DNA of 64,000 nucleotides from Variovorax sp. V93 (GCF_041154485.1 NZ_AP028670.1:310001-374000); one strand, 5' to 3'; numbered from the stretch's first letter, positions 22,742 through 32,046 are shown. Translations and numbers: made by a program. Notes: generated by a model from the letters alone, not told the origin.

Positions 22742-22857
22742 GGACCTTTCCTTGAAGCTGCCGCTCGAGACCGCGAAGCGATGGTAGCGCCGGACAAGTG
22801 CTTACCCCGCACCGTGTTGTCGAGTGCTCGAGCCGCGCAGGTTCCTCGCGCTGCGCC

Positions 22858-23295
22858 CTATCCCAGCGCGTCGTTCACCTGCTCGCGGAACTCCGTCAGG
22901 CTGACCGCCGTGCCGAGCTCCCGCGGCAGCGCGTCACGTATCGAGAACACGCCAAGGATCTTCGCGCCCGACGTCAACGGCAGGTGGCGGAAGCCGCGTT
23001 CGAGCATCAGCACCACGGCGTCGGACACCGGCGTTTCGGGCGGCACGCAGATCGGGTTGGGCGTCATGACCTCGCGCACCGCCGTGCGGTCGGGATCGAG
23101 CCCTCGGGCCAGCACGCGGGTCATCAGGTCGCGCTCGGTCAGGATGCCCAGCAGCATGTCGGGCAGTTCCATGACGAGCACGCTGCCGCAGTTGGCGCGC
23201 GTCATCGCGCATGCGGCGTCGCGCGCACTGGCCTGCGGACCCAGGCTGATCACGTGCTTGCGCGAGATGGATTGGAAAACGGTGCGCTCGGCCAT
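22858..23295 (-). CDS. CBS-domain pair protein
   Basis: A 145-residue protein made of two CBS repeats: residues about 8-65 (SARDAACAMTRANCGSVLVM, GILTERDLMTRVL) and about 75-135 (MTPNPICVPPETPVSDAVVLM, LGVFSIRDAL). Stand-alone Bateman modules bind adenine nucleotides and report energy state. It lies 45 bp after the KorB gene in the same direction and is probably the last gene of the korCAB operon, where it could modulate the oxidoreductase. No catalytic domain is attached. Confidence 0.88.
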   Translation of the reverse strand: MAERTVFQSISRKHVISLGPQASARDAACAMTRANCGSVLVMELPDMLLGILTERDLMTRVLARGLDPDRTAVREVMTPNPICVPPETPVSDAVVLMLERGFRHLPLTSGAKILGVFSIRDALPRELGTAVSLTEFREQVNDALG

Positions 23296-23340
23296 GGTGC
23301 GCCCTCCGGAAAGGAACGTAATGGTGCCGCCGGACGCCGC

Positions 23341-24396
23341 TCAGCGCAAGGAGGCGTTGAGCCGCGCGAGCGCCTCGGCGCCGGGGCACAGTTCGGCCGG
23401 GCCCAGCGCGTTGAGCGGCCGGTCGCAGGTGTTGAGCGCCGTGTGAAGGTCGGTGGCCAGCGGATCGACGTAGAGCAGGCCGGTCACCACCTCGCCCCTC
23501 TCCTGGTGCCGCTGCATGTAGGCCATGGCGGCATAACGGTCTCCGGGGTTGTAGTCGGGATGCAGGCTGCGCAGGCGCAGCAGCGTGCCGTCGTGCTGGC
23601 GCACGTCCACCACTTCGCCCGGCCCCATGTCGACAGTGATCTCTTCCCGCCCGCTGATGAAGTCGATGCGGCTCACCGCCTCGTTGTGCTCGCGCACGTA
23701 GTCGTAGCTCTTGGTGCTGCCCGGGTGGTTGTTGAAGGCGACGCAGGGACTGATCACGTCGATGAAGGCGGCGCCGCCGTGGCTGATCGCTCCCTTGATC
23801 AGCGGCACCAGCTGCGCCTTGTTGCCCGAGAAGCCCCGCCCCACGTAGCTGGCGCCCAGCTGCAGCGCCATGGCCACCAGGTCCACCGGGCTGTCGCTGT
23901 TGACCAGGCCCTTCTTGCTCTTGGAGCCCTGGTCGGCCGTGGCCGAGAACTGGCCCTTGGTCAGGCCGTAGACGCCGTTGTTCTCCACGATGTAGGCCAT
24001 GCGCACGCCGCGCCGCATCGCGTGCGCGAACTGGCCCAGGCCGATGGACGCCGAATCGCCGTCGCCCGAAACGCCCAGGTACAGCAGGTCGCGGTTGGCC
24101 AGGTTGGCGCCGGTCAGCACGCTGGGCATGCGGCCATGCACCGTGTTGAAGCCGTGCGACGCGCCCAGGAAGTAGTCCGGCGTCTTGGAGCTGCAGCCGA
24201 TGCCCGAGAGCTTGGCCACGCGGTGCGGCTCGATGTCCAGCTCCCAGCAGGCCTCGATGATGGCGGCGGAGATCGAGTCGTGGCCGCAGCCGGCGCACAG
24301 CGTGGAGATCTTGCCCTCGTAGTCGCGCCGCGTATAGCCGACCTTGTTGGTGGCCAGCGTCGGATGGTGCAGCCGGGGCTTGGCGAGGTAGGTCAT
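23341..24396 (-). CDS. korB: 2-oxoacid:acceptor oxidoreductase beta subunit (KorB-like)
   Basis: A 351-residue TPP-binding beta chain of a 2-oxoacid:ferredoxin oxidoreductase, probably using 2-oxoglutarate. The N-terminal CAGCGHDSISAAI holds Cys residues for a [4Fe-4S] cluster, with a further Cys in SGIGCSSKT. The TPP/Mg motif is GDGDSASIGLGQF, then VENNGVYGLTKGQ. The gene overlaps the alpha-chain stop by 4 bp. The complex would decarboxylate a 2-oxoacid to the acyl-CoA and pass electrons to ferredoxin-like clusters in the neighbouring subunit. The closest recalled systems are the aerobic Kor enzymes and the 2-oxoglutarate:NADP oxidoreductase of Azoarcus evansii. Confidence 0.9.
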   Translation of the reverse strand: MTYLAKPRLHHPTLATNKVGYTRRDYEGKISTLCAGCGHDSISAAIIEACWELDIEPHRVAKLSGIGCSSKTPDYFLGASHGFNTVHGRMPSVLTGANLANRDLLYLGVSGDGDSASIGLGQFAHAMRRGVRMAYIVENNGVYGLTKGQFSATADQGSKSKKGLVNSDSPVDLVAMALQLGASYVGRGFSGNKAQLVPLIKGAISHGGAAFIDVISPCVAFNNHPGSTKSYDYVREHNEAVSRIDFISGREEITVDMGPGEVVDVRQHDGTLLRLRSLHPDYNPGDRYAAMAYMQRHQERGEVVTGLLYVDPLATDLHTALNTCDRPLNALGPAELCPGAEALARLNASLR

Positions 24397-26312
24397 GCAG
24401 CTTCCTTCGTGCCGGCGGCGCCGGCGGCTTGCGTCTTCCGCACATGCGCGCTGATGGCCTGGACGATGAAGCGCGCCGTGATGGGCGTGCCATCGAAGTG
24501 CAGCACCCGCACCAGCCGGGCGGGATCGATGTCCAGCTCGTTGACCAGCAGGCTGCGCATCTGCGCATCGCGGTTCTGCTCGACCACGAACACCTGCCGG
24601 TGCTGCGCCAGGAACTGCACCACGCTGTCCGGGAAGGGAAAGGCGCGCAGCCGCAGCGCGTCGAGGTGGATGCCGCGCGCTTCCAGCGCCTGCAGCGCCT
24701 CGTGCATCGACGGGCTGGTCGAACCGAAATAGATCACGCCCAGTTCGGTCTTCCCGGCGGCGGGGCGCAGCACGGGCTGCGGCACCAGCGTGGCCGCGGT
24801 TGCGAATTTCTTGAGCAGCCGCTCCATGTTGTAGATGTAGTCCGGCCCGCGCTCCGAATACCGGGCATAGGCGTCGCGCGTGGTGCCGCGGGTGAAGTAG
24901 CTGCCCTTGCTCGGGTGCGTGCCCGGCAGCGTGCGCCAGGGAATGCCGTCGCCGTCCACGTCCTTGTAGCGGCCGAAGTCGCGGCCCGCCTCGAGCTCCT
25001 CGGCGCTCATGACCTTGCCGCGGTCGTAGGCCTTGCTGTCGTCCCAGGTGAAGGGTGCACACAGGCGCTGGTTCATGCCGATGTCCAGGTCCGTCATCAG
25101 GAACACCGGCGTCTGCAGCCGGTCGGCCAGGTCCAGCGCCGCCGCCGCATGCTCGAAGCACTCGTGCGGATCCTCGGGAAACAGCAGCACGTGCTTGGTA
25201 TCGCCGTGCGAGGCGTAGGCGCAGGCCAGGATGTCGGCCTGCTGCGTGCGCGTCGGCATGCCGGTGGAAGGGCCGCCGCGCTGCACGTCGATGATGGTGA
25301 CCGGAATCTCGGCGAAGTAGGCCAGGCCGATGAACTCGGCCATCAGCGAGATGCCGGGCCCCGAGGTGGCCGTGAAGGCCCGCGCGCCGTTCCAGCCGGC
25401 GCCGACCACCATGCCGATGGAGGCGAGTTCGTCCTCCGCCTGCACGATGGCGAAGCGCTGCTGGCCGGTGGCCGGGTCGACGCGGAACTTGGTGCAGTAC
25501 TTCTGGAAGGCCTCGGCCACCGAGGACGACGGCGTGATCGGATACCAGGCCGCGACCGTGGCGCCGCCATACACGCAGCCCAGCGCTGCGGCGCTGTTGC
25601 CGTCCACGAAGATGCGGTCGCCCACGCGGTCGGCGCGCCGCACCCGGAGGCCCAGCGGCTCGAGGTTCTCGCGCGCGAAGTCGCAGCCCAGGTGCAGCGC
25701 CTGCACGTTGGAAGCGAGCAGCTTTTCCTTGCCCTTGTACTGCTCGCCGAACAGCTTCTCGACCACTTCCGGCTCGATGCCCAGCAGGATCGCGAGCGCG
25801 CCCACATAGACGATGTTCTTGAACAGCTGGCGCTGCCGCGGGTCCTGGTAGACGGCGTTGCAGATCTCGGTCAGCGGCATGCCGATCACACGGATGTCGT
25901 CGCGGAACTTCGAAGGCGGCAGCGGCCGCGTGCTGTCGTAGAACAGGTAGCCGCCGGGCTCCAGCTCGGCCAGGTCGGCGTCCCAGGTCTGCGGGTTCAT
26001 CGCCACCATCATGTCGGTGCCGCCGCGCCGCCCCAGATGGCCCTCTTCGGTCACGCGCACCTCGTACCAGGTCGGCAGGCCCTGGATGTTGCTCGGGAAG
26101 ATGTTGCGCGGGCTCACCGGCACGCCCATGCGCAGGATGGCCTTGGCGAACAGTTCGTTGGCCGAGGCCGATCCCGAACCGTTGACGTTGGCGAACTTGA
26201 TGACGAAGTCGTTGACCGCCTCGATGGGGGCGACCCCTGCGCCCGTCGTCCCGTGTGCCTTGCCGCCTTCCGGGGGCGCCATCGCCCCGTCGGGCGGCCG
26301 GACGGCGCTCAT
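24393..26312 (-). CDS. korA: 2-oxoacid:acceptor oxidoreductase fused gamma-alpha subunit (KorA-like)
   Basis: A 639-residue chain with an N-terminal gamma domain (about 30-215, FVIKFANVNGSGSASANELF, RRGGTDMMVAMNPQTW) fused to the alpha pyrimidine-binding domain (about 240-460, GNSAAALGCVYGGATV, WYPITPSSSVAEAF, QAEDELASIGMVVGAGWNGA, TSGPGISLM). The C-terminal part is the transketolase-C-like region. A low-complexity 27-residue N-terminal leader rich in Gly, Pro and Ala precedes the conserved start. It overlaps both neighbours by 4 bp (korC upstream, korB downstream), so the three should be made in fixed ratio. Confidence 0.9.
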   Translation of the reverse strand: MSAVRPPDGAMAPPEGGKAHGTTGAGVAPIEAVNDFVIKFANVNGSGSASANELFAKAILRMGVPVSPRNIFPSNIQGLPTWYEVRVTEEGHLGRRGGTDMMVAMNPQTWDADLAELEPGGYLFYDSTRPLPPSKFRDDIRVIGMPLTEICNAVYQDPRQRQLFKNIVYVGALAILLGIEPEVVEKLFGEQYKGKEKLLASNVQALHLGCDFARENLEPLGLRVRRADRVGDRIFVDGNSAAALGCVYGGATVAAWYPITPSSSVAEAFQKYCTKFRVDPATGQQRFAIVQAEDELASIGMVVGAGWNGARAFTATSGPGISLMAEFIGLAYFAEIPVTIIDVQRGGPSTGMPTRTQQADILACAYASHGDTKHVLLFPEDPHECFEHAAAALDLADRLQTPVFLMTDLDIGMNQRLCAPFTWDDSKAYDRGKVMSAEELEAGRDFGRYKDVDGDGIPWRTLPGTHPSKGSYFTRGTTRDAYARYSERGPDYIYNMERLLKKFATAATLVPQPVLRPAAGKTELGVIYFGSTSPSMHEALQALEARGIHLDALRLRAFPFPDSVVQFLAQHRQVFVVEQNRDAQMRSLLVNELDIDPARLVRVLHFDGTPITARFIVQAISAHVRKTQAAGAAGTKEAA

Positions 26313-28108
26313 CGGGCCACCTCCTGCCCCGCCGTCGCCATCTTCAGCAGGAACTTCTGCATGTCCCACGCGCCCGTGGGGCAGCGCTCGGCGCACAGGC
26401 CGCAGTGCAGGCAGACGTCTTCGTCCTTGACCATCACGCGGCCCGTCTTGAGCCCGCCCGACACGTACAGGTCCTGCGCCAGGTTGAGCGCAGGCGCCTT
26501 GAGCCGCTGGCGCAGATCCGCCTCGTCGCCGTTGGTGGTGAAGCTGATGCAGTCCATCGGACAGATGTCCACGCAGGCATCGCATTCGATGCACGCGGAT
26601 TCGGTGAACACCGTCTGCACGTCGCAGTTCAGGCAGCGCTCGGCCTCCTTGAAGGCGGTGGCGGCGTCGAAGCCCAGCTCCACCTCCACCCGGATGCTGG
26701 CCAGCGCCGCCTCGGCCTTGGCCCACGGCACCTTGTAGCGCAGGTCGTTGGAGGTGTCGTTGTCGTAGCTCCACTCGTGGATGCCCATCTTCTGCGAGAT
26801 CAGATTGGTCATCGGCGCCGGGCGCACGTACACCGGCTCGGCGCGCAGCAACTTGTCGATCGACACCGCCGCCTCATGGCCGTGGGCCACGGCCGTGATG
26901 ATGTTCTTCGGGCCGAAGGCCGCATCGCCGCCGAAGAACACATGGGGCACCGTCGACTGGAAGGTGTTCTTGTCGAGCGCGGGCAGGCCCGAGCTGTCGA
27001 AGGCGATGCCGCAATCGCGCTCGATCCACGGGAAGGCGTTCTCCTGGCCCACCGCCACCAGCACCTCGTCGCATTCGAACCAGGCATCGGGCTCGCCGGT
27101 GGGCACCAGCTTTCGGCGGCCCTGCGCGTCGTACTCGGCGCGGACCCGCTCGAAGGTCATGCCCTGCAGCCGGCCCTCGTCGTGCACGAAGGCCTTGGGC
27201 ACGTGGAAGTCGATGATCGGAATGCCTTCGTGCTGCGCGTCTTCCTTCTCCCAGGGCGAGGCCTTCATCTCGTCGAAGCCGCTGCGCACGATCACCTTCA
27301 CGTCGCTGCCGCCCAGGCGCCGGGCCGAGCGGCAGCAGTCCATGGCCGTGTTGCCGCCGCCCAGCACGATCACGCGCCGGCCGATGCGGCTCACATGCCC
27401 GAAGGACACGGAATTGAGCCAGTCGATGCCGATGTGGATGCCGGCCGCCGCTTCCCGGCGCCCGGGAATGTCCAGGTCGCGCCCGCGCGGCGCGCCGCAG
27501 CCGACGAAGATCGCGTCCCACTCCTCGGCCATCAGCGCCTTCATCGATCCGATGCGCTCGCCGCCGCGGAACTCGACGCCCAGGTCCAGGATGTAGCCGG
27601 TCTCCTCGTCGATCACCGACTCGGGCAGCCGAAAACGCGGGATCTGCGTGCGGATGAAGCCGCCGGCCTTGGCGTCCTCGTCGAACACCGTCACCTCGTA
27701 GCCCAGCGGCGCGAGGTCGCGCGCGACGGTGAGCGAGGCCGGCCCTGCGCCTATACAGGCGACACGCTTGCCGTTCTTCGGCGCCGGCTTGGGCATGCGC
27801 GCACGCACGTCCTCCTTCATGTCGGCCGCCACGCGCTTGAGCCGGCAGATCGCCACCGGCTCGGGATCCTTCGCATTGCTTTCTTCCACCCGCCCGCGAC
27901 GGCAGGCCGGCTCGCAGGGCCGGTCGCAGGTGCGCCCCAGGATGCCGGGAAACACGTTGGAGACCCAGTTGACCATGTAGGCGTCGCTGTAGCGGCGCTG
28001 CGCGATCATGCGGATGTATTCGGGGACGGGGGTGTGCGCCGGGCAGGCGTACTGGCAATCGACGACCTTGTGGAAATAGGCCGGGTTGGCAATGTCGGTT
28101 CGCTGCAA
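26309..28108 (-). CDS. korC: GltD-like NAD(P)H:ferredoxin-type flavoprotein with two [4Fe-4S] clusters (KorC-like), TTG start
   Basis: A 599-residue electron-transfer subunit. The N-terminal Fer4_20 domain has CQYACPAHTPVPEY and GRTCDRPCEPACRRG. Next are the FAD fold (CIGAGPASLTVARDL, about 130) and the NAD(P) fold (VIVLGGGNTAMDCCRSA, about 265). The C-terminal pair of clusters is CIECDACVDICPMDC and CLHCGLCAERCPTGAW. It would couple KorAB to NADP(H). The start is a TTG at 28108: a perfect AGGAGG (28120-28115) lies 6 nt upstream and the conserved LQRTDIANPAYFHK begins there, while the in-frame ATG at 28168 has no such site. It heads the operon and overlaps korA by 4 bp. Confidence 0.88.
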   Translation of the reverse strand: MQRTDIANPAYFHKVVDCQYACPAHTPVPEYIRMIAQRRYSDAYMVNWVSNVFPGILGRTCDRPCEPACRRGRVEESNAKDPEPVAICRLKRVAADMKEDVRARMPKPAPKNGKRVACIGAGPASLTVARDLAPLGYEVTVFDEDAKAGGFIRTQIPRFRLPESVIDEETGYILDLGVEFRGGERIGSMKALMAEEWDAIFVGCGAPRGRDLDIPGRREAAAGIHIGIDWLNSVSFGHVSRIGRRVIVLGGGNTAMDCCRSARRLGGSDVKVIVRSGFDEMKASPWEKEDAQHEGIPIIDFHVPKAFVHDEGRLQGMTFERVRAEYDAQGRRKLVPTGEPDAWFECDEVLVAVGQENAFPWIERDCGIAFDSSGLPALDKNTFQSTVPHVFFGGDAAFGPKNIITAVAHGHEAAVSIDKLLRAEPVYVRPAPMTNLISQKMGIHEWSYDNDTSNDLRYKVPWAKAEAALASIRVEVELGFDAATAFKEAERCLNCDVQTVFTESACIECDACVDICPMDCISFTTNGDEADLRQRLKAPALNLAQDLYVSGGLKTGRVMVKDEDVCLHCGLCAERCPTGAWDMQKFLLKMATAGQEVAR

Positions 28109-28222
28109 GGCGTGCCTCCTGACAGTCGCCCGGAACCCCGGAGGGGCCGGCGAGCGGCGCTGCGGCAAGTATGCGCCGCGCCGGCCGCCGCCGGGCCTTG
28201 GTGGAATCCCGCAGGTGCCCCG

Positions 28223-28684
28223 CTACCGGCGATACATGTAGACCTGCCCCTCGACCCCGTGTCCGAGGTGCGTCGCACCGGACGAGACCGGGTCGAGCCT
28301 GCAGCACGCCTCGACCGAATCGGCGTGCGATTGCGGCACGACGATCATGACTTCGCGCAGGCCCGAATCGAAGGCGTAGTCGACCAGGACATCGGCGACC
28401 TGCGTCAGCAGTTCCACGGAGGCATGCGCCTCGCTCAGCGTCACGCAGACATGCCCGATGCCCGCCACGGCATCGGAACGCGGTTCGAGGATCGCATTGG
28501 CAATGCCGATGCGCTCGCCGTCTTCGGACAGGACGTCGAAGAAGACCACGGGCGCGCCGGTAGCCACGTAGGTCTTCTGCGAGCGGGCGGCAATCTGGAA
28601 CCCCTCGCCCACCATCCTGGCCGGAAGAACGATCTCTTCCCCCGGCGCCGGAGCACGAAGCAACGAACGGGCTGGACTGGTCAT
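28223..28684 (-). CDS. uncharacterised protein with possible GNAT-like fold
   Basis: A 153-residue soluble protein. The middle and end resemble the strand-helix pattern of N-acetyltransferases (VVFFDVLSEDGERIGIANAI, LLTQVADVLVDYAFDSGLRE, then VMIVVPQSHADSVEACC), but no clear acetyl-CoA loop (Q/RxxGxG/A) is seen. The ATG at 28684 was chosen because sequence further upstream reads as non-coding and enters the DUF4256 gene on the other strand. It lies 114 bp upstream of korC in the same direction and is divergent from the DUF4256 gene. Its role is unknown. Confidence 0.6.
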   Translation of the reverse strand: MTSPARSLLRAPAPGEEIVLPARMVGEGFQIAARSQKTYVATGAPVVFFDVLSEDGERIGIANAILEPRSDAVAGIGHVCVTLSEAHASVELLTQVADVLVDYAFDSGLREVMIVVPQSHADSVEACCRLDPVSSGATHLGHGVEGQVYMYRR

Positions 28685-28814
28685 GACGGGACCTCCATCG
28701 GCGAGCCATTTCCTGCGCGGGGCAAAAAGCATAATCCCGCGGGCCGCGCATGTCATCTGGCAAACTGTCACGCGCAAGGCAGACCTGCAACCAAGCCCAA
28801 CGCACTCGAGAACC

Positions 28815-29360
28815 ATGAAGGCGCAAGAACGGGAAGCGCTGCTCCAGGCACTGAAGACCCGCTTCGAGAAGAACATGCACCGGCACAAGGCCATCGCCTG
28901 GGCCGACGTGCGCAGCCGGCTCGAAGCCAGCCCCCGCGCACTGCGCTCGCTGCGCGAAATGGAAGCCACGGGCGGAGAGCCCGACGTCATCGGCCAGGAC
29001 CCGGCAACCGGCCATTACGTCTTCTGCGACTGCGCCGCGGAGACCCCCATCGGCCGCAGGAGCGTCTGCTACGACCGCGAAGCGCTCGACGCCCGCAAGG
29101 AACACAAGCCGCAGGACAGCGCGGTCGAGATGGCCGCCGCCATGGGCATCGACCTGCTGACCGAGGAACAGTACCGGCAACTGCAGGCGCTCGGCGAGTT
29201 CGACCTCAAGACCTCGAGCTGGATCGCGACCCCTCCCGACCTCCGGGCGCTCGGCGGCGCCCTCTTCGGCGATCGCCGCTACGGCCGCGTGTTCGTCTAT
29301 CACAACGGCGCGCAGTCGTACTACGCGGCCAGGGGCTTCCGCGCGGCACTCCGGGCGTGA
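28815..29360 (+). CDS. DUF4256-family protein
   Basis: A 181-residue soluble protein that matches the DUF4256 pattern along its whole length. Conserved pieces are LKTRFEKNMHRHKAIAWADV, EMEATGGEPDVIG, CDCAAETPIGRRSVCYDREA, DSAVEMAAAMGIDLLTEEQY and YGRVFVYHNGAQSYYAARGF. No biochemical function is established for the family. Clustered Cys, His and Asp residues (CDC, YHNG) could bind a metal; this is speculation. The ATG at 28815 starts the conserved region. It ends 9 bp from the convergent tannase-like gene. Confidence 0.88.
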   Translation: MKAQEREALLQALKTRFEKNMHRHKAIAWADVRSRLEASPRALRSLREMEATGGEPDVIGQDPATGHYVFCDCAAETPIGRRSVCYDREALDARKEHKPQDSAVEMAAAMGIDLLTEEQYRQLQALGEFDLKTSSWIATPPDLRALGGALFGDRRYGRVFVYHNGAQSYYAARGFRAALRA

Positions 29361-29369
29361 GCCCGCGCC

Positions 29370-31160
29370 CTACTTGCAGGCGAAGCTGGCCGCCGACTCC
29401 AGATCGCCGCCCACATAGCTCGCCACCTTCGGATACGGGCACAGGGGCCGCGTGCGGGCGGCCGACCAGCCGGCGGGCAGTTCCGTGTTGACCACGTTGG
29501 CGCCGGCGCCGCGCGCGGTGGCCACCACGGAATCAGGCGCCTTGCCCTTTTCCACCCAGGCCACCAGCGGCGTCAGCATGTCGAACTGGTCCGTGGCCGG
29601 GCCTCGTCCGCAATGGTTCATGCCGGGCACCGGGAAGAAGCGCGCAAAGCCGGAGGCATCGCCGCCATTGGCCGCACGCAGTTCGTCATACCAGCGCGTC
29701 GTGTCGTCCGACGAGAACACCGCGTCGCTGGTGCCGTGGTAGACCATGAGCTTGCTGCCGCGGTCGCGCAGCGCCGCGAGGTTGCCCGGGTTCGGCGGCG
29801 TCATGAAGGACATGGCCGATTCCGTGTAGAGCGCGGTGGTCGCGAAGATGCCCGGCGCATCGGCGTCCATGCTGAAGCCCAGCGCGAAGTCGATGCCTGA
29901 GGGGCGGCTCGTGCCCAGCGGCGGCGAACTGAACACGAACCCGACCGCGGCCGTGTCCAGGTTCTGCGAATTGGAGAACTCCCACTGCCGCCAATCGGCG
30001 CCGTTGATGCCCGCGTCGTAGGGAAAGCCGCTGTAGAGCGCGGCGCCCGCGGTGTTGCGCGCCCCGCCGAAGACGTTGTCGAGCACGGTCTTCTGCGCGG
30101 CCGTGAGGCAGCTGCCGTCGCGGGCGCCGCTGCAGGTGGGAACGTCGGTGGCCAGCTTGAAGGCGGCCTTGCATGCCTGCACATCCGCGACGATGCCGTC
30201 GGTTGCGCCGTCCAGCGCATCGCACTTCGAGCGCACCGCGGCGGCCACCGTGTTCATCTCGGCCTGCGTGAAGGCCGTCTGCAGGTCCGGCTTGCCCGCC
30301 GGCGTGTTGGCGGTCGTCACCTGGGCGTACTGCTGCACGCCGTAGAGCTGCGCGACCGCGGCCTTCGGCAGGTTGAAGCCGGGATTGCCCGCCAGGATGC
30401 CGTCGTACTCGTTGGCGGAGCGCGCGGCCGCGACCATCGCATGCCGGCCGCCGTTGGAGCAGCCGCCGAAATAGGAGCGGTCGGCCCCGCGGCCATAAGC
30501 CTTGGCGATCAGGTTCTTGGCCATCGGCGTGAGTTGCGCGACGGCGTTGTAGCCGTAGTCCAGGCGCGCCTGCGGATCGATGCCGAAGACGGGGTTCTGC
30601 GCGCCCGAGTGGCCCGCATCGGAGCTGATCACGGCAAAGCCCATGTGCAGCGCGGTGGTCGTGGGCGCCCCTCCCCCGACCCCGCCCGAGGCCGGGACCA
30701 CGCTTCCGTCGAGCCCGCCGTTGGCCTGGTAGAAGAAGCGCCCGTTCCAGTCGACCGGCAGGCGCATCTCGAAGCCGATCGCATAGGTGCGGCCGTCGAC
30801 GCTGCTGGTGCGTTCGTTCATCTTTCCCTGCACCAGGCAGTGCGCGGGCGTGGGCGTGCTCACGCCGGCCACCGTGAGGGTGCCGGCCGCCACGGAAGTG
30901 ATGCTGGTGTAGGCCGTGCCGTTGAAGGCGGCCTTGCTCGCGAGGTCGGTGCACGACTGCAGCGTGCCGGGTCGTGCCTCCGGCGAAGCCGCGGGCGGCG
31001 GCGCAGCGGGCGCAGGCGGCGGTGCCGCCGGTGCGGCCGGAACGATCGGCAGGAATGCAAAGCCGCTCCCGCCGCCGCCTCCACCACAGGCCGCGAGCAA
31101 GGCGGCCGCACCCACCGCGGCCCATGCCGGCCGCCGGGACGATGACACGATGTGATCCAT
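29370..31160 (-). CDS. tannase/feruloyl esterase family lipoprotein
   Basis: A 596-residue secreted esterase of the tannase family that hydrolyses phenolic or gallate/ferulate esters. It has a lipoprotein signal with lipobox LLAAC (about residue 24), then a Gly-rich and a long Pro/Ala linker (about 25-60). The alpha/beta-hydrolase core has the nucleophile Ser in GGCSNGG (preceded by the family's Cys), the Asp region FSSDDTTRWY and the catalytic His in GMNHCGRG, with the paired Cys that links Ser and His loops. The start at 31160 places the signal peptide at the N-terminus; a longer form from 31196 is less likely. It should be anchored to a membrane facing the periplasm or outside, releasing aromatic acids for uptake. 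Confidence 0.9.
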   Translation of the reverse strand: MDHIVSSSRRPAWAAVGAAALLAACGGGGGGSGFAFLPIVPAAPAAPPPAPAAPPPAASPEARPGTLQSCTDLASKAAFNGTAYTSITSVAAGTLTVAGVSTPTPAHCLVQGKMNERTSSVDGRTYAIGFEMRLPVDWNGRFFYQANGGLDGSVVPASGGVGGGAPTTTALHMGFAVISSDAGHSGAQNPVFGIDPQARLDYGYNAVAQLTPMAKNLIAKAYGRGADRSYFGGCSNGGRHAMVAAARSANEYDGILAGNPGFNLPKAAVAQLYGVQQYAQVTTANTPAGKPDLQTAFTQAEMNTVAAAVRSKCDALDGATDGIVADVQACKAAFKLATDVPTCSGARDGSCLTAAQKTVLDNVFGGARNTAGAALYSGFPYDAGINGADWRQWEFSNSQNLDTAAVGFVFSSPPLGTSRPSGIDFALGFSMDADAPGIFATTALYTESAMSFMTPPNPGNLAALRDRGSKLMVYHGTSDAVFSSDDTTRWYDELRAANGGDASGFARFFPVPGMNHCGRGPATDQFDMLTPLVAWVEKGKAPDSVVATARGAGANVVNTELPAGWSAARTRPLCPYPKVASYVGGDLESAASFACK

Positions 31161-31276
31161 GCTGGTCTCCTCGGCCGGCGGCGCTTCGTCGGCCACAAAG
31201 GTTATTGAAGATAACCAATGTAGTTTTGATTCATAACCAAAAAAACGAGGACAAACCCGGATGCCGCCGGACCGCG

Positions 31277-31969
31277 CTAGGCGCTCCCGTCACCCAGGTA
31301 GCTGCGCAGGCCTTCAAGCTCGATCACCTCGACGCCGCCGTGCTCCACCCGCAGCAGGCCTGCGCGCTCGAGCGCATGCAGTGCCCGGTTGGCGCGCTGG
31401 CGCGAGACCGCGGACAGGAGCCCGATCTCATCCTGGGTCAGGCGTATGAAGCTGCTCGCCTGCGGATAGAGGATCGGGTCGAACAGGCTGGCCAGGCAGC
31501 GTGCAACGCGCGCGTCGGGCCCCAGCAAGCGGTCGAACTCCATGAGGCCGATGAAGAGGCTCAGGCGCGCATTGATGTGCGACAGGAGGAAGCGGTCGAA
31601 ATCGAGGTTCGTCGACACGAGGCGTTCGAAGGTGTGGCGCGGCACGCAGGCCACGCGCGTCGGACGCATGGCCACGCCGTCGTAGCGCCACGGGCCGGGC
31701 TTCAGCAGCGAGCCTTCGCCGGCCCAGCCACCCGAAGTCACGCCGGTGAAAGTGGAAACGCGGCCATCGGCCAGGGACAGCGACATCTTCACCAGACCCT
31801 CGATGACGCCGAGCCAGAGATCCGCGGGCTCGCCGCGGCGCATCACGAAACCGCCGGCCGGCACCTCGCGCTCGTACGACTCGCGCACCACGCGGTCGAG
31901 TTCCTCGGCCGCCAGGGTCTTCGCCCACAAGCTCTCGCGGAGCATGGTCTCCATGGCCTTCGACGGCAT
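31277..31969 (-). CDS. Crp/Fnr-family transcriptional regulator
   Basis: A 230-residue regulator with an N-terminal cyclic-nucleotide-type beta-roll (about 20-125, GGFVMRRGEPADLWLGVIEG) and a C-terminal winged HTH (about 155-230). There is no N-terminal Cys cluster as in Fnr, and the cAMP-binding Arg of Crp is not obvious, so its signal is unknown. The recognition helix reads VSRQRANRAL: Arg190, Gln191 and Arg195 align with Crp Arg180, Glu181 and Arg185, so Gln replaces the key Glu. GAGGAAA precedes the ATG at 31969. It is divergent from a molybdenum hydroxylase operon and a GTCTT-N4-AAGAC site lies between them. Confidence 0.9.
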   Translation of the reverse strand: MPSKAMETMLRESLWAKTLAAEELDRVVRESYEREVPAGGFVMRRGEPADLWLGVIEGLVKMSLSLADGRVSTFTGVTSGGWAGEGSLLKPGPWRYDGVAMRPTRVACVPRHTFERLVSTNLDFDRFLLSHINARLSLFIGLMEFDRLLGPDARVARCLASLFDPILYPQASSFIRLTQDEIGLLSAVSRQRANRALHALERAGLLRVEHGGVEVIELEGLRSYLGDGSA

Positions 31970-32046
31970 TCGTGTTTCCTCGGCTCGCTGGCCCACTCTT
32001 CCGCCCGCGCCGGCCCTGCGTGGGGAGGCCTGCGGGGCGCGTAAGG

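Noticed and set aside
26255..29491. A rightward open frame of more than 1000 codons
   Set aside because: It is antisense to the korA/korC genes and runs through them; its product is Arg/Ala/His-rich without any family pattern. Long antisense frames are expected in such G/C-rich DNA.
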